Assembly: GCA_947044405.1 (NCBI GenBank)
Contig: CAMRHE010000458.1
Coordinates: forward strand, 62,001-126,000
DNA from: Leptodactylus fallax
Lineage: Eukaryota; Chordata; Amphibia; Anura; Leptodactylidae
Reading direction: 5' to 3'
DNA length: 64,000 nt
Below the pieces are notes generated by a model that was given only the letters and a program-made list of their open reading frames with translations, was not told the DNA's origin and made no database searches. Shown here in pieces: positions 11,595 through 25,311 of this stretch; position 1 is the first letter of the stretch, and every line of letters starts with the position of its first letter. Made by a program: the position numbers and the translations under genes.

Positions 11595-12095
11595 TGAAAG
11601 GGAGTCTGTCACTAGAAAAATCAGTATTAAACTAATGACAATACCTTGTAGTGCTGCTTCCATACTTTCCAAAAATGCCTGCCTTCTTCTGCATTGCATC
11701 TCTAATTTCATAAAAAATGATTTTATTCTTATGTGAATTAGCTGTAAGGGCTTCAGGGGCGTTTCTTCTCCTGCTGGGGATTCACTCTCAGCTCTAGATA
11801 ACTACCCTTAATTTATGCCCAGCTTTTCCCCATTGCTTGTGTGACATCTTTCACTTTGTCACACTTTATCTGCAGTTAAGATTGGTTATCTGGAATGGAG
11901 AGTGAATCCCCAGCCGGGGAAGACATGCCCCTAAAGCCCCTTTTCAACTATTTTGAAAAAGAATAAAAACTGATTTTCATGAAAATGGATCTGCAATTCA
12001 GAATAATAAAGAAATCTATAGAAATAATAGAAGCTGCTCTGCAAGGCACAGTCGTTAGTTTAATACCAATTTACCTGCTAACAGACTCCATTTAA
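11595..12095. mobile_element. T2/Kolobok-type MITE, TTAAAGGGAGTCTGTCAG family
   Basis: Left end gaaagggagtctgtcac (the TTAA is mutated); right end cctgctaacagactcc then TTAA at 12092-12095. Inside, gattcactctcagctctag near 11780 is matched by ggagagtgaatcccc near 11898. Related copies are at 15305, 25389 and 35503-35975. Confidence 0.7.
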
Positions 12096-12533
12096 ACATT
12101 TTCCACACCAATTCCAGCACATGGCACTTCAAGCTATTAGACCTTAGCTGCATGTTGTAGTTTTTTTTTTTTTTTATTTCAGTTGAACACAGTGATGTAA
12201 TCCTTAAACATATATTTGATCAAGTGTAACTGTTAAGGGGATTTTGGGAATTTTATTATCGCTGTTAAACGGCAGGAAAGTGTAACTTGGGACTCAATAA
12301 ATGTTTTCTACAAGGTAAACATAAAGCTTTTGTGGCCATCTGCACCACTGACCGTTGCATTTGTTCCTCATAGACAGTGAAGGCTTTAGCGAATGGTACA
12401 TCTGCTTGTCTAGATCCTGTTGTCCACCTAAGCACATAGAGTACATTAGGAATTATGGAATTGCAGTGCATTTATCAAGGTGGTGATCTAGAATTTCAGG
12501 ACTCTTATATGGATGCAGTCATAACAAAGTACA
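12096..12533. other. No recognised feature
   Basis: A T-tract lies at 12159-12176. No supported gene or repeat. Confidence 0.35.
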
Positions 12534-13343
12534 TTAACCACCTCCGGACCGCCCATAGACTATTTACGTCTGGAAGTGGCTCTCTTGTTCTGCAAGGACG
12601 TTCAGGTACGTCCTTGCAGTTTTCAGCAACTGCTTGAAATCATGCAGCTGCAGAAATGGGGAGCCGGCTGTAACTTCAGCCGAAACTCCCCTAGAGAAGG
12701 CAGGGAAGGTTTATTACCGTCCCTGCCTTCCTGATCGCTGTGTACACAGCGCTCATTGAGTACTATAGTTATGGGTAGGAAGCTGCATTCCTCCTGTAAC
12801 TGGGGCTAAGGTATCAGCCCCAGTTACAGGGGAAATCGGCCTCCCCCACAAAAAAAAAAAAGTGAGCAGATATCCCCAAAGGTCTATTATGATCTTATGG
12901 GGACACAATGTAAAAAAATAAATAAAAAAAAAGTGGAAAAGCAAAAAATGTAAAGTAAAATAATATGCCAATTACAGGTTCTAGCCCCACCCCTGACAAC
13001 AAAATACAAAATAAAAGTTACCATAATGGAGAGGAAAAACTATTTTATAAAGTTTTTTTTAATTTTTTTTTTTTTTTTTAAGTTGCTCTTTGTGCTATTA
13101 AAAAAAAAAAAAAAAATGAAATGTGAAAAAGACATTTTACCTCCTTTTTGTTTGTTTTCCCAGATATAAAAAAACTAATTAAAAAAACATACAAAAATAA
13201 AGCCATATGTCACTGAAAAAATACGCAGAAATTAGTTGAATAATGCAGATGATAAAAATGTTATACCCTCAAAACCGCACATACCAAAAATCCGAAAATG
13301 AGTATGGTCCTGTACCACAAATTGGCCTGGTACTGAATTGGTT
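12534..13343. repeat. Hairpin-rich TTAACCA-bounded repeat
   Basis: Left end attaaccacctccggacc; right end ggtactgaattggttaat, roughly inverse. The left half is a chain of stems: gcaaggacgt and acgtccttgc (12593-12619); ggcagggaa and ttccctgcc flanking ggtttattaccg; and gtaactggggct and agccccagttac (12796-12827). The right half is A-rich with long poly-A/T tracts. The design matches the element cut at 1-403 and frog repeats ending in GGTTAA. Confidence 0.6.
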
Positions 13344-14052
13344 AATGGTGATAATGTTGACAGAGCAAATGCTGTATTGCCCAGCTAGAACATGCAACAT
13401 GTATTACAATAGGGTTTTATTGGGAAAATAAAATTCACCTGAACTTCTTTACTGTTTAGGATAAAAATTGAGAATGTGTGCTTTATACTGAACAGGAGCC
13501 AAGGCATTAAGGAGACCTCTAAATGGGCGTAGTGGCAGGGAATTAGCAGCAGTGGACTCGGCAACTATTTAACCAGATCTCATCTACATTAAAAAAAATG
13601 TTAAAAAAATAAAAAAAATAAAACAAACAAACCCAGCAGAGTGGTAGGGTTTTTAACATGATCTGTCACTAATCCCTGTGGCTTCAATAAGAATACCTTC
13701 TGCAATACCAAAAAGAATACCAATGAACAAAACACCCAATTTCAAGTGTTCAAGTGTCTCAGCAAAATTTCCAGAAACCATTTGCTGATTTTCCCTGTCA
13801 GCGGAAACATCTTGTGTGGATGTATCCATGAAGCTATTAAATACAGGAATGCATGTAGAATCTATAGAGTCCAACACACGGTCACACGGTATTCTCTTTT
13901 GTCATACAACATAAGCTCTACCATACAGCATGCAATAGAACAGGTCACAATTTTCTTTCCATTTTTTTTTTTGACCCGATTATTAAAACAGGAGCACGCA
14001 GTATGGGCCTATAGCAGTCTTTAGATGCTATGTAAAGCTGTGTAAGTAGTTA
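13344..14052. other. No recognised feature
   Basis: A-rich tract near 13588-13630. Frames on both strands lack family features. Confidence 0.35.
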
Positions 14053-14320
14053 GGGCCGGTTCACATCTGCGTTTGGTTTCCATTCGGGGGGGGCCCAAGC
14101 AGGTGCCCTGAGGACCCCATAGACTATAATGGGGTCCGTGTGGTTTCTGCTCGGCTTCCGCACAAAACACGCGGAGAGAAAAGTGCTGTAAGCAGCACTT
14201 TCCTCTCCGCAGGTTCCCTTAGGTAAACCGCTTTTCTATGCATATAGGTTTCCGTTTGGGGGGGGGGGGTCCCCAAGCGGACTCCCTGAACGGAAACCAA
14301 ACGCAGATGTGAACTGGTCC
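14053..14320. mobile_element. Palindromic MITE with TTCACATCTGCGTT ends
   Basis: gggccggttcacatctgcg opens the element and cgcagatgtgaactggtcc closes it in inverse orientation; the arms continue through tttggtttcc. Poly-G runs interrupt both arms. The target-site duplication is not clear, so I do not assign a superfamily. Confidence 0.7.
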
Positions 14321-14560
14321 TAAGTACAGCAAGGTACATTTTATTAGGCAACTCCTCCATTTTTCCTTTTCACTATTTTTGATCTCCCACATTAGCACAG
14401 ATTTACTATTGTGGTTATGACTAGACACTGATGTTAACATGGTGCATCTATTTAAAAATTTTTATTACTTGCTAGACATGTGAATTTAACTTCTCAGAAA
14501 AAGGAGGCGCGACTTAAATGCACCAAGATGTGCCAAAGTAGTGCTAGAGAATTCTGACTT

Positions 14561-15064
14561 GGGCCCGATTCACATCTGCGTTCGGCCATTCCGTTCGCAA
14601 TCAGTATTTGAAATCTTCAAAAACTGATTCTGTGCGGCCCGGATGACAACCCATTGATTTCAATGGGTTTTCAAAGCAATCCGCATGTATCCGCATGTGC
14701 CCTTTCCGTCTGGTTTCCACTTTTTCGTGCGGAGCGAAAAGTAGAACTTGCAGTACTTTCTCTCCGTACTGAAAATAAGGATTCCAGACTGACAGCAAAC
14801 AATCCGTGCTTTTTTTTTTTTTTTTTTTTTTTAACATTGAGGTCTATGGAAAACGGATTACGTACTGATAGCAATCAGTTAGTGTCCATTTTGCAATATG
14901 TTTTTCCCTTTGTGCATGCTCAGAATGAAGAAGGGGGAAGGTGAAAAAAAAAACAGATTGGAAAAAAACGGACACAAACTGATTGCTATCAGTATATAAT
15001 CAGTTTTTGAAGATTTCAAATACTGATTGCGAATGGAATGGCCGAACGCAGATGTGAACCGGAC
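14561..15064. mobile_element. Palindromic MITE, same end family as 14053-14320
   Basis: Left arm from gggcccgattcacatctgcg through ttgaaatcttcaaaaactg is matched by the right arm from cagtttttgaagatttcaaa to gcagatgtgaaccggac. Arms are about 65 bases. A T-run lies at 14811-14832. Not a gene, although poly-lysine frames appear across the T-run. Confidence 0.75.
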
Positions 15065-15304
15065 CTTAAAGTGAACTAAAAGGAGATATAAATTTATACT
15101 AGTCAGTCTAAAGATATGCCATATTTAACATCAGCATCAGCCACTGTGATAAATTTGGCGCATTTTCAGAAAGATTACACATTCTAACTGTTAATATATT
15201 TTGTCCATTGTTGCTCTTCTTTTGCTGATGAAATGGTCATGGGTTCTAAAGGGTATTTTTATCAGTAGGTGATGTGGAATGTTCCTTTTTAAAGATGGAA
15301 TCAC

Positions 15305-15690
15305 TTAAAGGGAGTCTGTCAGGACCAAAATGCCCCCCAAAACAAATAATTGTGCGGTGGAGGGGCCTTCAATAACAGCAGAAGCATACCTTTGTGCCCC
15401 AAAAAAAAAATAAAAAAATTATGAAGCAATGCAGAGATAATCCTCTTTATATGGATATAGCAGTGAAGGCAGACCTGATTTGCCTACAGACAGCTTTAAA
15501 GCGCTTGTCCAGGATAATTATTTTATTTATTTATTTTAAACTTTAGAGCGGGGAGAATGGAAAAAAAAAAAAACATACTCACCTGTTCACGATGCCTCCC
15601 AGCGTGGTTCGGTCCTGCAGCTCCACTGTTTTCTTCCGGCGGAAGTCTCCGCTGCACGTGAACGTTGAGGGCAATCAGCGGCGTTATTTC
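15305..15690. mobile_element. Two adjoining partial T2-type MITEs
   Basis: ttaaagggagtctgtcagg at 15305 opens one element; ttaaagcgcttgtccagg at about 15494 opens a second of the TTGTCCAGG family, whose central words (ctccgctgcacgtgaac) stop near 15690. Neither right end is present, so both are truncated or rearranged. Confidence 0.55.
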
Positions 15691-16999
15691 ATCCTTTCCT
15701 ATGTTCCATTGTAGGAACAGAAAAAAACGAATTTAACAATAAAGATGGATCCATTCTATGACAAACTACAATGGATCTTAAAGGACTCCATTGACTATAA
15801 TGAAGTTCATAGGGTATTCATTGTTTTCTACCTGACATAACTGGTCAAAAGTCATGCTTTATAGGACTTTTTAGTCTATGAATTTAGACTGACTTTGTGC
15901 AAAGGCTATAAATGGAAATTTCCAGCTCACATAAACAGTGATTGAGGCAGCTCTAACAAGCAGATACAGTTAAGTTACCTGTATTCACTTAACTTAGTGT
16001 GAATCGCACTAGGGTACATCTATAGTGTATATAATGTATTGAGTAAATATGCAACAGCTATAAAAACTAAAACACGTAGCAAAGACTGTTTATGATCACA
16101 TGCAATAGCTGTTCAACTACATAGTGTGAATGGAGGCTTATGTATTGTCTAGTCTAGTGACTGCCGCAGCATACCTGGGAGCTGGTGCAGGGCTTCATTT
16201 AGGAAAGATCCGTGGTTTATCTATATGTCCTTACTAACAACTTGCTGCCTACCATTGGCTGAGAGTAAGCCGTTTAGTTATTAGACATGTCGGGTACTGT
16301 TCACAAGGAAAGATCTCATGCGTATTAATACACATTAGACTCTCTTTTTTTTTTTTTTTTTAAGTGTAAAATAGTCTATATAGTCTTTATTATGATATCT
16401 GCTCCAGAAAAAGCTAAATCACTGTATTATACATGGGGCAGAGCACCCTCAGGCCCTGCACCAGGTATAACAAAGTGAATCAGCTTTGCCTGAAGTGTTC
16501 CTTTTAAGCCTATAAATATTATGAGGGTTATGTATTGGATTAGTGATCTGTTGGCAACCAGTCATCTATAATGTGTATTTTTGTAATTTAGGGTTAGAAT
16601 ATTATAGCTAACCACTTTTTTTTTTTTTTTTTTTTTATCTGCAGGTTTTTTCATACTTTTTTGAAGAGATGAAACTTTATTATATGTAGTAATATTTATA
16701 AATAACAAAGACTTCATTATTAGTATTATGAGTATATATGTGCACCCGGTGAAATTTGGAGAGGAATCTGAGGTGGTTTTCTGCCTCAAAAATCCGCTTT
16801 ATATATTAAAAATAAATAAATAAAAAATAAAAACAAACCCAGCAGATTCGGGTCAGTTTTTGGATAATAATTTGAGGCAAACAGTAATGAGATTATAGGT
16901 AAAATTAATTGTTTTCACTTATTTGGGAGGGAAAGATTTGACGGCTCCAGCAATGAATTAGGCTACTGCTACACAGTGTGCCAAATGTAGCTATAGCCA
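15691..16999. other. No recognised feature; T-tracts
   Basis: T-tracts at 16345-16361 and 16616-16636. No gene or complete repeat that I can support. Confidence 0.35.
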
Positions 17000-17310
17000 A
17001 AGGCCTCTTGCACACGGCCATGTGCATTGTCAGTGTGATAGCTGTGTTTTTTATGACTAGGACACTGACCCATTAATTTCTATGGCCCCATACACATGAC
17101 TGTGTATTTTTACAGGCTCATGTATGGGGTGGTGAGCCCGGGCAAAACCTAGGACTGGTCATGTTCCTGTCCGTTTTGCGGCCTGTGCTCACTGATAGCA
17201 GTGAATGGGGCCAAGGAGGCGTGGACAGCACACAAATGTCATCCTTGTGTTATCTATTTCATTTAATCGCGAAAAGTCTGCATGAAGACACTCATGTGCA
17301 TGTAGCCTAA
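17000..17310. repeat. Imperfect palindromic frog repeat
   Basis: aggcctcttgcacacggcc at the left and gtgcatgtagcctaa at the right are inverse forms of the common frog word for this MITE group. An inner pair cactgacccatt and tcactgatagcagtgaatgggg supports a decayed foldback. Confidence 0.45.
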
Positions 17311-17640
17311 GAATGATCCTTAGGACAGCACTGATCAGCTGGTGGGTTTTGCGTCAGCCTCTATTTCCTGTGCAGTATTGGATACTGCAACTATAAGATT
17401 ATATTAGAGTATTGGTTTATGTGCAGTTTCTTAATACAATCTTAAGGCCGGGGCCTCACGTGGCGTGAACGCCACAGTTTGGCCATGGCAAAAAATGCAC
17501 TGTTCTAGCGAATCCCATCCCCAAACTGCGGCAAAATACGCGCAGCGAATACGCTGCAATTTCCAAATCCGTTGCAGTTTTGGAAATTGCAGCATGTCAA
17601 TTGTACCTACTGAAATGCCAGCGGTTTCTCTATATGTGTA

Positions 17641-18581
<941 letters not shown>

Positions 18582-18706
18582 TAATTGAAGCAGAAAGTCC
18601 GCACAGGAAACCTGTGAACTTTCTGTGAAAAGCGCTGCGGGAAAAACCGCCATGGTTTTTCCCGCAGCGCTTTTTTGCTGCGGGATGATATGTGGGGCTT
18701 TAGCCT

Positions 18707-18936
18707 TAGGCTAAGGCCCCACTTTGCGGAAACGCAGCTTTTTTTGTTGCAGATTTTTATTGCGGTTTCTTGAGCCAAAGCCAAGAATGACTACAAAAGG
18801 AATGGAAAATATAAAGAAAGTTCTTATACTTCTACCTTCTGCTTAATCCACTCTTGGCTTTGGTTAAAAAAACAAAAAAAAAAAAAGCAACATCTGCAAC
18901 AGAAAAAGCTACGTTTCCGCAATGTGAGGCCTTAGC
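18707..18936. mobile_element. Palindromic MITE, tandem copy 1
   Basis: Ends taggctaaggcccca and gaggccttagcctta are inverse. Inside, gttgcggaaacgcagc-type and gccaaagccaag words are mirrored. It is followed directly by a second copy and has a third relative at 44297-44496. Confidence 0.65.
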
Positions 18937-19160
18937 CTTAGGCTGAGGCCTCATGTTGCGGAAACGCAACTTTTTTCTTGTTGTAGATTTTGCTGCGGTT
19001 TTTTGAGCCAAAGCCAAGAGTGGCTGCAAAAGGAATAGGAATTATATAGAAAGCACTTATACTTCAACCTTCTGCTCAATTCACTCCTGGCTTTGGCTCA
19101 AACTGCAGCATAATCTGCAACAAAAAAAGCCGCGTTTCCGCAATGTGGGGCCTCAGCCTC
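18937..19160. mobile_element. Palindromic MITE, tandem copy 2
   Basis: Starts ttaggctgaggcctcatg and ends aatgtggggcctcagcctc. It repeats the whole design of 18707-18936 head to tail with no spacer, which suggests insertion into the end of the earlier copy or local duplication. Confidence 0.65.
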
Positions 19161-21472
19161 AAAGTGATTCTAAGCTGCAGCTGTCGAAGAAGATTTTCAC
19201 TCTGGTGGTGAGAGAGATTTCAATCAATCGAAAATTTATACACATCTGCTAAAAAAAAAAAAAATCTAACTTAACATTTTTTGTCTTACAAAGCAATATT
19301 ATCTGAATGATTGGAGGAAATAAATGGTCAGTGTGACCGCTGATTCAATTATGGTGAATAGGTGTGGGTTTTGTTTTTTTTTTTGTTTTGTTTTTTGTTT
19401 TGGTTAGACTGCGAATTGATTTAAAAAGAAATTTGTAATGCGTATTCTCATCTCAGCATTTATGGTCATATCCATAGGTTATGCCATAAATGCCTAATAG
19501 CTGCATTTCTCATCTCTGGGACTCGCATCTATCACCGAGCATGAGGTCCCATTTATGACTTCAAGTGAATGAGACGGGTCTTATTCACTTGTATGAAACT
19601 TCTGAAAATAGCTGAGGTTGCCTGCCTTCCTCCTGTATTCAGTGAGGCAAAGATGAAATGGGATAAGGTCACAGTTGTTGTCCATAGCAATCTTTGAAAA
19701 GGTGAGGGGGGAACAAAAGGAGGTGCTGCAGGGAGAAAGTAAATGACACATACATACATGGGCTGCGTTTCTTCTTCTAGTAAGTGTTTTACCTTACCAT
19801 AGTGCCAGTTTCACAGCAACACTGCTCATTGCTGCAGTATGTGTAATTCAGTGGGTGTGAACCCGCTGTCTCTCTGAATGGATTTGACTTCAGGCTACTT
19901 CATAGAGTGTTGCCCAAGTGGTCCCTTGATATTTACTCACCAACTCCTGTATCTGTATCGCTGCATGTAATCCACCAGGTCACTAACTCTTAGTGTAGTC
20001 TCCATTCAGTAACAGCTGACCCATGCGTTTCGAGAAACACAGACATCGTGGTCAGGGGACTGGTTGAAGTAGTGAAGACAAGCAGACTTCGCATGTAATA
20101 GTAATCCAGGCAGAGTAACGGCAAGTGGCACAGAGTCAATATGGTAATTTGGCAGAAGTCAGGGCAGGAAAACAGGTTCTGAGTCAGGTTACACAAGCAG
20201 AGATCAAAAATTCATAAAATTAACAAAACCATGGTGAACACTTTTGCAGGACACTAGGGTACCTTTAGTGCTCAGGGTTTTTTGTGCACACAGTGTCCAC
20301 GTTTAAGATTCAAGGAGAGCGTGTGCGCCTTGGAGACACTGCTAGGACTAGGAACCACTGGCCAGCGGGTCTGTACTACTGGAAACTGGTAGCCAGCGGG
20401 AAAAGGTAAGACTGTGTTGACTATGAGGATATCATAGCAGCTAGTCTCTGCTCAGTAGCTTAGAAAAAACGACAATGAGAGAGGAAGCCTGCAGTGGGGC
20501 AAACTGCTGAAAAATGCAGAATACAAGTCATATGGCTAGAATTATTGTTACTGTATGCACACAACATGAAAATAAAAATGAGGTCTTTTCATCTAGGACA
20601 GTTACCTGGAGTTACTATGTAAATGGGGTGATGTGTTGCAAACAATGCAGAATGTAGGGGATGGATAATTTGTTCACCCCCACACAATAGTAATGATTTA
20701 TTTCTGCATGTAAATACAGCCAATAAGCAGGCAAGATTGGGAATAAATTTAACTAGGAACATCTCTCCCAAGTAATTTCCCGCATGGTCAACTAGTATAA
20801 AAGAACAAAGGCATCCACATCCCAGCCTGCCTTGCTCCACATGTTGCCCACTTTTTACAAGAGTTGTAAGCATGGCAGAAAATTCCAAAAAGTTATAATT
20901 TTTTTAATGCAAAATTTGTGCACTAAAAAGTGCAACTTTTGTCATGACTTTACACCAGAAAACTGGCATACAGAGCATTATAAATTATTCCCATTATGTT
21001 CATCCAGTATAGTTATAACTACCCAGTCCATATGCAAATTTGGCTTGTGATTTCTACTGGAGAGAGTGGAAAGTTGCTGCTTATCTCTCTTCAGAATAAA
21101 AAGATCTAACCGCCTGATCCTTATCTCCTTAACTGGTCCTACTGAAATTGTCTGGTTCTGCTGACATTAATGTATTGCAATCCCAAGAGCTCTGTGAAGA
21201 ATGGTGCGTTTGGTTTGTGCAGTGCTGATGTCTCTGTTACTGCATATTTGTATACTAAAATAGTTTTTGAATGTTTAAAGCCCCACTCCAGTGAATTGTA
21301 ATACTCCCTAGCCCTTAAGTACATGGTATGCTAATGTGCAGTGAACAATGCAGCCACTCACTGGACGCATTGTTCACTTTATACAACTCCAAAACAGGTC
21401 CCTAGCTGGTCATGTGATCGGTAGACTGACCTGTCAATTTGCAAATCAGCAGGAAGATACTTTTTCTGTGTA
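19161..21472. other. No recognised gene; mostly unassigned intron sequence
   Basis: A T-rich tract with G interruptions is at 19370-19402. Minus-strand words ctgaccacgatg and tctcgaaacgc at 20021-20055 resemble the leader of frog Penelope elements but lack an intact ribozyme core. Frames at 20589-20888 and others show no domain. Confidence 0.35.
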
Positions 21473-21745
21473 AGTCCGGTTGCAGACGACCTTGTGCTGC
21501 AAGCTGGCTGTGAATTAAAAGCACGGGGGACACAGGGATGTCCCCCGTGTGCCGCTCGTGCTTCCGCAGCTCCATTCATTAAATGAATAGGAGCCACGGA
21601 AGCAAGGGCCGCAAAATAGGAGAGGAATAGGACCTGTTCTATATTTTGCGGCCCGGACTGTCGGCTCGCACACTGGACCGTGAAATTCACGGTCATATTT
21701 ACGGGCCCATAGAAAAGAATGGGTCAGTGTGCTATCCGTGAAATA
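21473..21745. repeat. Left half of a palindromic repeat split by a LINE
   Basis: gtccggttgcagacgacc opens the unit and gggtcagtgtgctatccgtg lies at its right. Inverse words (tagcacactgacc, then gtcgcctgcaaggggcc) resume at about 25315-25350, on the far side of the LINE. Inner hairpins around cacgggggacac-agg-gatgtcccccgtgt (about 21523-21550) support a foldback. Confidence 0.5.
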
Positions 21746-24700
21746 TTTATTAATAATAATAATAATAAATAACAGCAGGTGAGAGGATAGGCTGTGCAGA
21801 TGGTGGTGTGGTGACAGTAGTGTTAGTGGAGCTTGTAGGCCTTCCTGAATAGGTGAGTCTTCAGGGCCTTCTTGAAGCTTGTGATTGTGGGGGACAGTCT
21901 GATGTGTCTTGGTAGTGAGTTCCAGAGTATGGGGGATGCACGGGAGAAGTCTTGAAGACGGTTGTGTGAAGAGCGGATAAGAGCAGAGAGGATTAGGAGG
22001 TCTTTGGAGGATCGGAGGTTACGTGCGGGCAGGTAGCGGGAGATCAGGTAGGAGATATATGGAGGGGACAGGTTGTGGATGGCTTTGTATGTCAGCGTTA
22101 GTAATTTGAACTCTTCGCTGGGCAACAGGTAGCCAGTGAGAGGTATATTAAGCAAGCAGCACAGTTTAAGGTGGACTGGAGGGGGGTGAGAGTATTTGCT
22201 GGGAGGCCATGGAGAAGGGTTTTACAGTAGTCTAATCAGGAGATTGAGGGCATGGACTAGCATCTCTGTAGTTTCAGGGGTGAGGAAGGAGCAGATTCGT
22301 TGGATGTTCTTGAGTTGGAGGCGGCAGGAGGTGTTGAGGGATTGGATGTGCGGCTTGAAGGATAGGTCAGAGTCTAAGGTTTTCCCAAGGCAGCGGATCA
22401 TGGGATTGGGGTAAGTGTAGCACCATTAACTATGATGGATGGGTCTGGTAGAGGGGCCGTGCGAGGTGGGGTGAAGTTGACCTCCGTTTTCTCCATGTTG
22501 AATTTGAGAAAGCAGGAGGAGAGAAAGGAGGCTACGGCTGCTAGACACTCTGGGACTCTGGACAACAGGGAAGTAATGATTGGTCCAGAGAGATATATTT
22601 GAGTGCCATCAGCATAGCAATGGTATTAAAAACCATGAGATTCTGAGAGTTGGCCGAGGGTGTAGATGGAGAACAGGAGGGGTCCTAGGATGAAGCCTTG
22701 GGGGACACCTACAGAAAGGGCGTGGCGGGGAGGTGGTGTGCGAGTGGCAGACGCTGAATGTGCAGTTGGTGAGGTATGAGGAGGTCCAGGAAAGGGCCAG
22801 GTCTGAGATGCCAAGGGATGAGAGCGTTTCTAACGGGAGGGAGTGGTCAACTGTGTCAAAGTCGGAGGAGAGGTCAAGGAGGAGGAGGACAGAGTAGTGA
22901 CGCTTGGCTTTGGCAGTTAGAAAGTCAGTAGTGACTTTGGTTAGGGCAGTTTCTGTGGAGTGATGGGGTCTGAAGCCTGACTGTAGTCTGTCAAAGAGCA
23001 TGTTGGACGAGAGATAGGAGGATAGTTCAGAGTGGACGTGTTGTTCAAGCAATTTAGAGGTGTATGGGAGCAGTGAGATGGAGCGATAGTTGGCTGGAGA
23101 GGATGGGTCGAGGGACGGTTTCTTAAGTATAGGTGTGACTGTAGCATGTTTGAAGGTGGAAGGGAAGTAACCATTGGTTAGGGATAGGTTGAAGAGATGG
23201 GTTAGGGCCGGAGTAATGACTTCAGTGAGTTTAGGGATGAGATGTGACTGGATCGGGTCAAGCACACAGGAGGTGAGGTGGGATTTAGAGATTAGGGTGG
23301 AGAGCTGTTCATCAGTGACAGTGGAGAAACAGGTTAAAGAAGAAGAGCACCGAGCAGTTGGGTAGAGTGGTTGTCGGGGGTGTAGGGTGAGACTGTCTCT
23401 GATGGTGTCAATTTTGCTTTTGAAATAAGAGGCAAAGTCATCAGCTGTGATGAGTGATGTTGGAGGGGGTGCAGGAGGATGGAGAAGGGAGTTGAAGGTA
23501 GTGAATAGCTGTTTTGGGTTCCGGGATAGGGCAGATATTAGTGTGGTGAAGTAGACTTGCTTTGCAGAGGTGAGTGCATTCTTGAATGTGATTACTGTCT
23601 CTTTTATACCTGAGGAAGTCCTCCTGGGAGTGAGTTTTCTTCCAGAGGCGTTCTGCAACCTGTGAAGCACGTCTCAGTTTTTTAGTCAGGTCAGTGTGCC
23701 AGGGTTGCAGGATCGGTTGGGCTCTGGTGTTTGTGAAGGGGTCCACAGAGTCAAGGGCTGAAGTAATGGTGGTATTGTAGAAGTCAGCAGCGGCATCTGC
23801 GTCCTGGAGTGAGGATATGTCAGCGAGTGGTAGGAGGAAGTCTGGGAACATGTGGATGTCATAGCGATAAAGGTTCCTGCAGGGACGTGTTGGTTTAGGG
23901 GTTGGAGGGTCTATTACAGAGGACAGGACAGAGAATGTCAGCAGGTTGTGGACAGAGTTAGAGAGGTTGACTAGAGAGCAGAGGCGGGTGAATATGAGGT
24001 CGAGCGTGTGCCTCTTTGTGTGGGTGGCAGAGGAGGACCATTGAGAGAGACCAAAGGAGGCGGTGAGGGACAGGAGACTGGAAGCGGGGGGGGGGGGGGA
24101 GGTTTGTATTAATGGGGATGTTGAAATCACCCAGGATGATGGTGGGGGTGTCTGTGGATAGGAAGTGCATTAGCCAGGTGGTGAAGTGGTCGATAAAGGC
24201 AGTGGTAGGTCCTGGCGGTTGATATATGACGGTCAGTTGGACGTTGGAGGGTGAGTAAATGCAAACAGAGTGCACTTCAAAGGAGGGGAAGATGAGAGCA
24301 GGTAGTGGTTGGATGGGGGAGAAGGAGCAATTGTCAGACAGGAGTATGTCTACGTCTCCACCAGGTTTATTGTTGGGGTGGGGAGTGTGCAAGAATTGCA
24401 GACCTCCATAGGAGAGGGCAGCAAGGGAGGTGGTGTCTGAGGGTGTCAGCCATGTTTCTGTGATTCCGAGAAATGAGAACTCAAGAGAAATGAAGAGCTT
24501 GTGGATGTAGTCAAGTTTGTGTATGGAGCGAGTGTTCCATAGTGCAACGGAGAGGGCGGGGGGAGGGGTAGGAGCGAGTAAGATAGGTGTAAGATTTAGG
24601 GGGTTCCATGCGCTGATGCCGGTTGTGTGGAGAGATCCGACAGTAGGGATTTGCTGGGGTGGTCCAGGATTGGGAGATATGTTATCAGAAGTAAGGAGAA

Positions 24701-25311
24701 GCAGGGAAAGGGATAGCAGGTGTAGGTAGGAGAGAGTGTGGGGAGGTTTTGTGTTCTGAGGCGGAAAGCTTGTAGGTTTGTGAGTAGCTGTGCAGAGAAG
24801 GTCAGATGGTGGGGTAGGAGAGATAAAGATTTCCTTAGTGACAAGGCTGGTGTGGGGTGGAAAAGTAGTTTTTACAAGTATGGGAAGAACAACAATGATT
24901 ACAGTGAGAAGCATTTCTGTTACACAATTGATAGGTTTTGTTTTTGTTTTTTTGTTGTTACCTTCAGTTCCCTTCTGGCCTAATTCTGATCTTAACACTT
25001 AGAGCTACACTTTGAGTCTGCAAATTGCCCTAGGTCAAATTGACTAGTGGGTTTACATTTATACTAGCTAGCAATACATTTGTTTCATGTGAATAGGGGG
25101 TGTGGAAATATGGAGATAGAATCAGAGACTGCTAAGAAGGGTCAGGTGAGAAAAGGCGGAGGGGGAGGACCCAGCAGGGAATGAAGACAGTGACTTCAAA
25201 GCTCATATAGTTAAAACAAAGTGGATAACATCATACCAGCAGAAATGACAAATAACAGCAAGCAGAGGTATAGTTGTGAATGAAGCAGTAGTGTTTTAAA
25301 ATACAGGTATA
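21746..25311 (-). mobile_element. CR1/L2-like LINE, decayed, minus strand
   Basis: About 3.5 kb from a (TAA)n-type tail at 21746-21770 to a leader ending near 25311. The body encodes endonuclease, reverse transcriptase and the C-terminal region in order on the minus strand. It appears to have landed in the centre of the palindromic repeat at 21473-21745/25312-25366. The insertion boundaries are inferred from that split. Confidence 0.75.
21823..24998 (-). pseudogene. LINE ORF2: endonuclease plus reverse transcriptase, frameshifted
   Basis: From the 5' side: an apurinic-type endonuclease at 24998-24100 (motifs ALWNTRSI, LGITETWL, NKPGGDVDILL, TIILGDFNIP), then linker and reverse transcriptase at 24130-22609 ([38 protein letters not shown]), then a C-terminal block at 22155-21823 (LTLTYKAIHNLSPPYISYL, ILWNSLPRHIR) typical of CR1/L2/Rex-like LINEs. 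The frame breaks at a 14-base G-run (24086-24099), near 23595 and near 22750. The catalytic YADD reads YADG (codon 22605-22607). Even without the frameshifts the reverse transcriptase would be dead. The precise clade is uncertain. Confidence 0.85.

Noticed and set aside
14798..14840. Lysine- or phenylalanine-rich peptide frames
   Set aside because: Produced by the T-run in a palindromic MITE.
20021..20060. Second hammerhead-like motif (gaaacgc on the minus strand)
   Set aside because: The CUGANGA box is not intact (CUGACCA), so the core is broken. At most a decayed Penelope leader.
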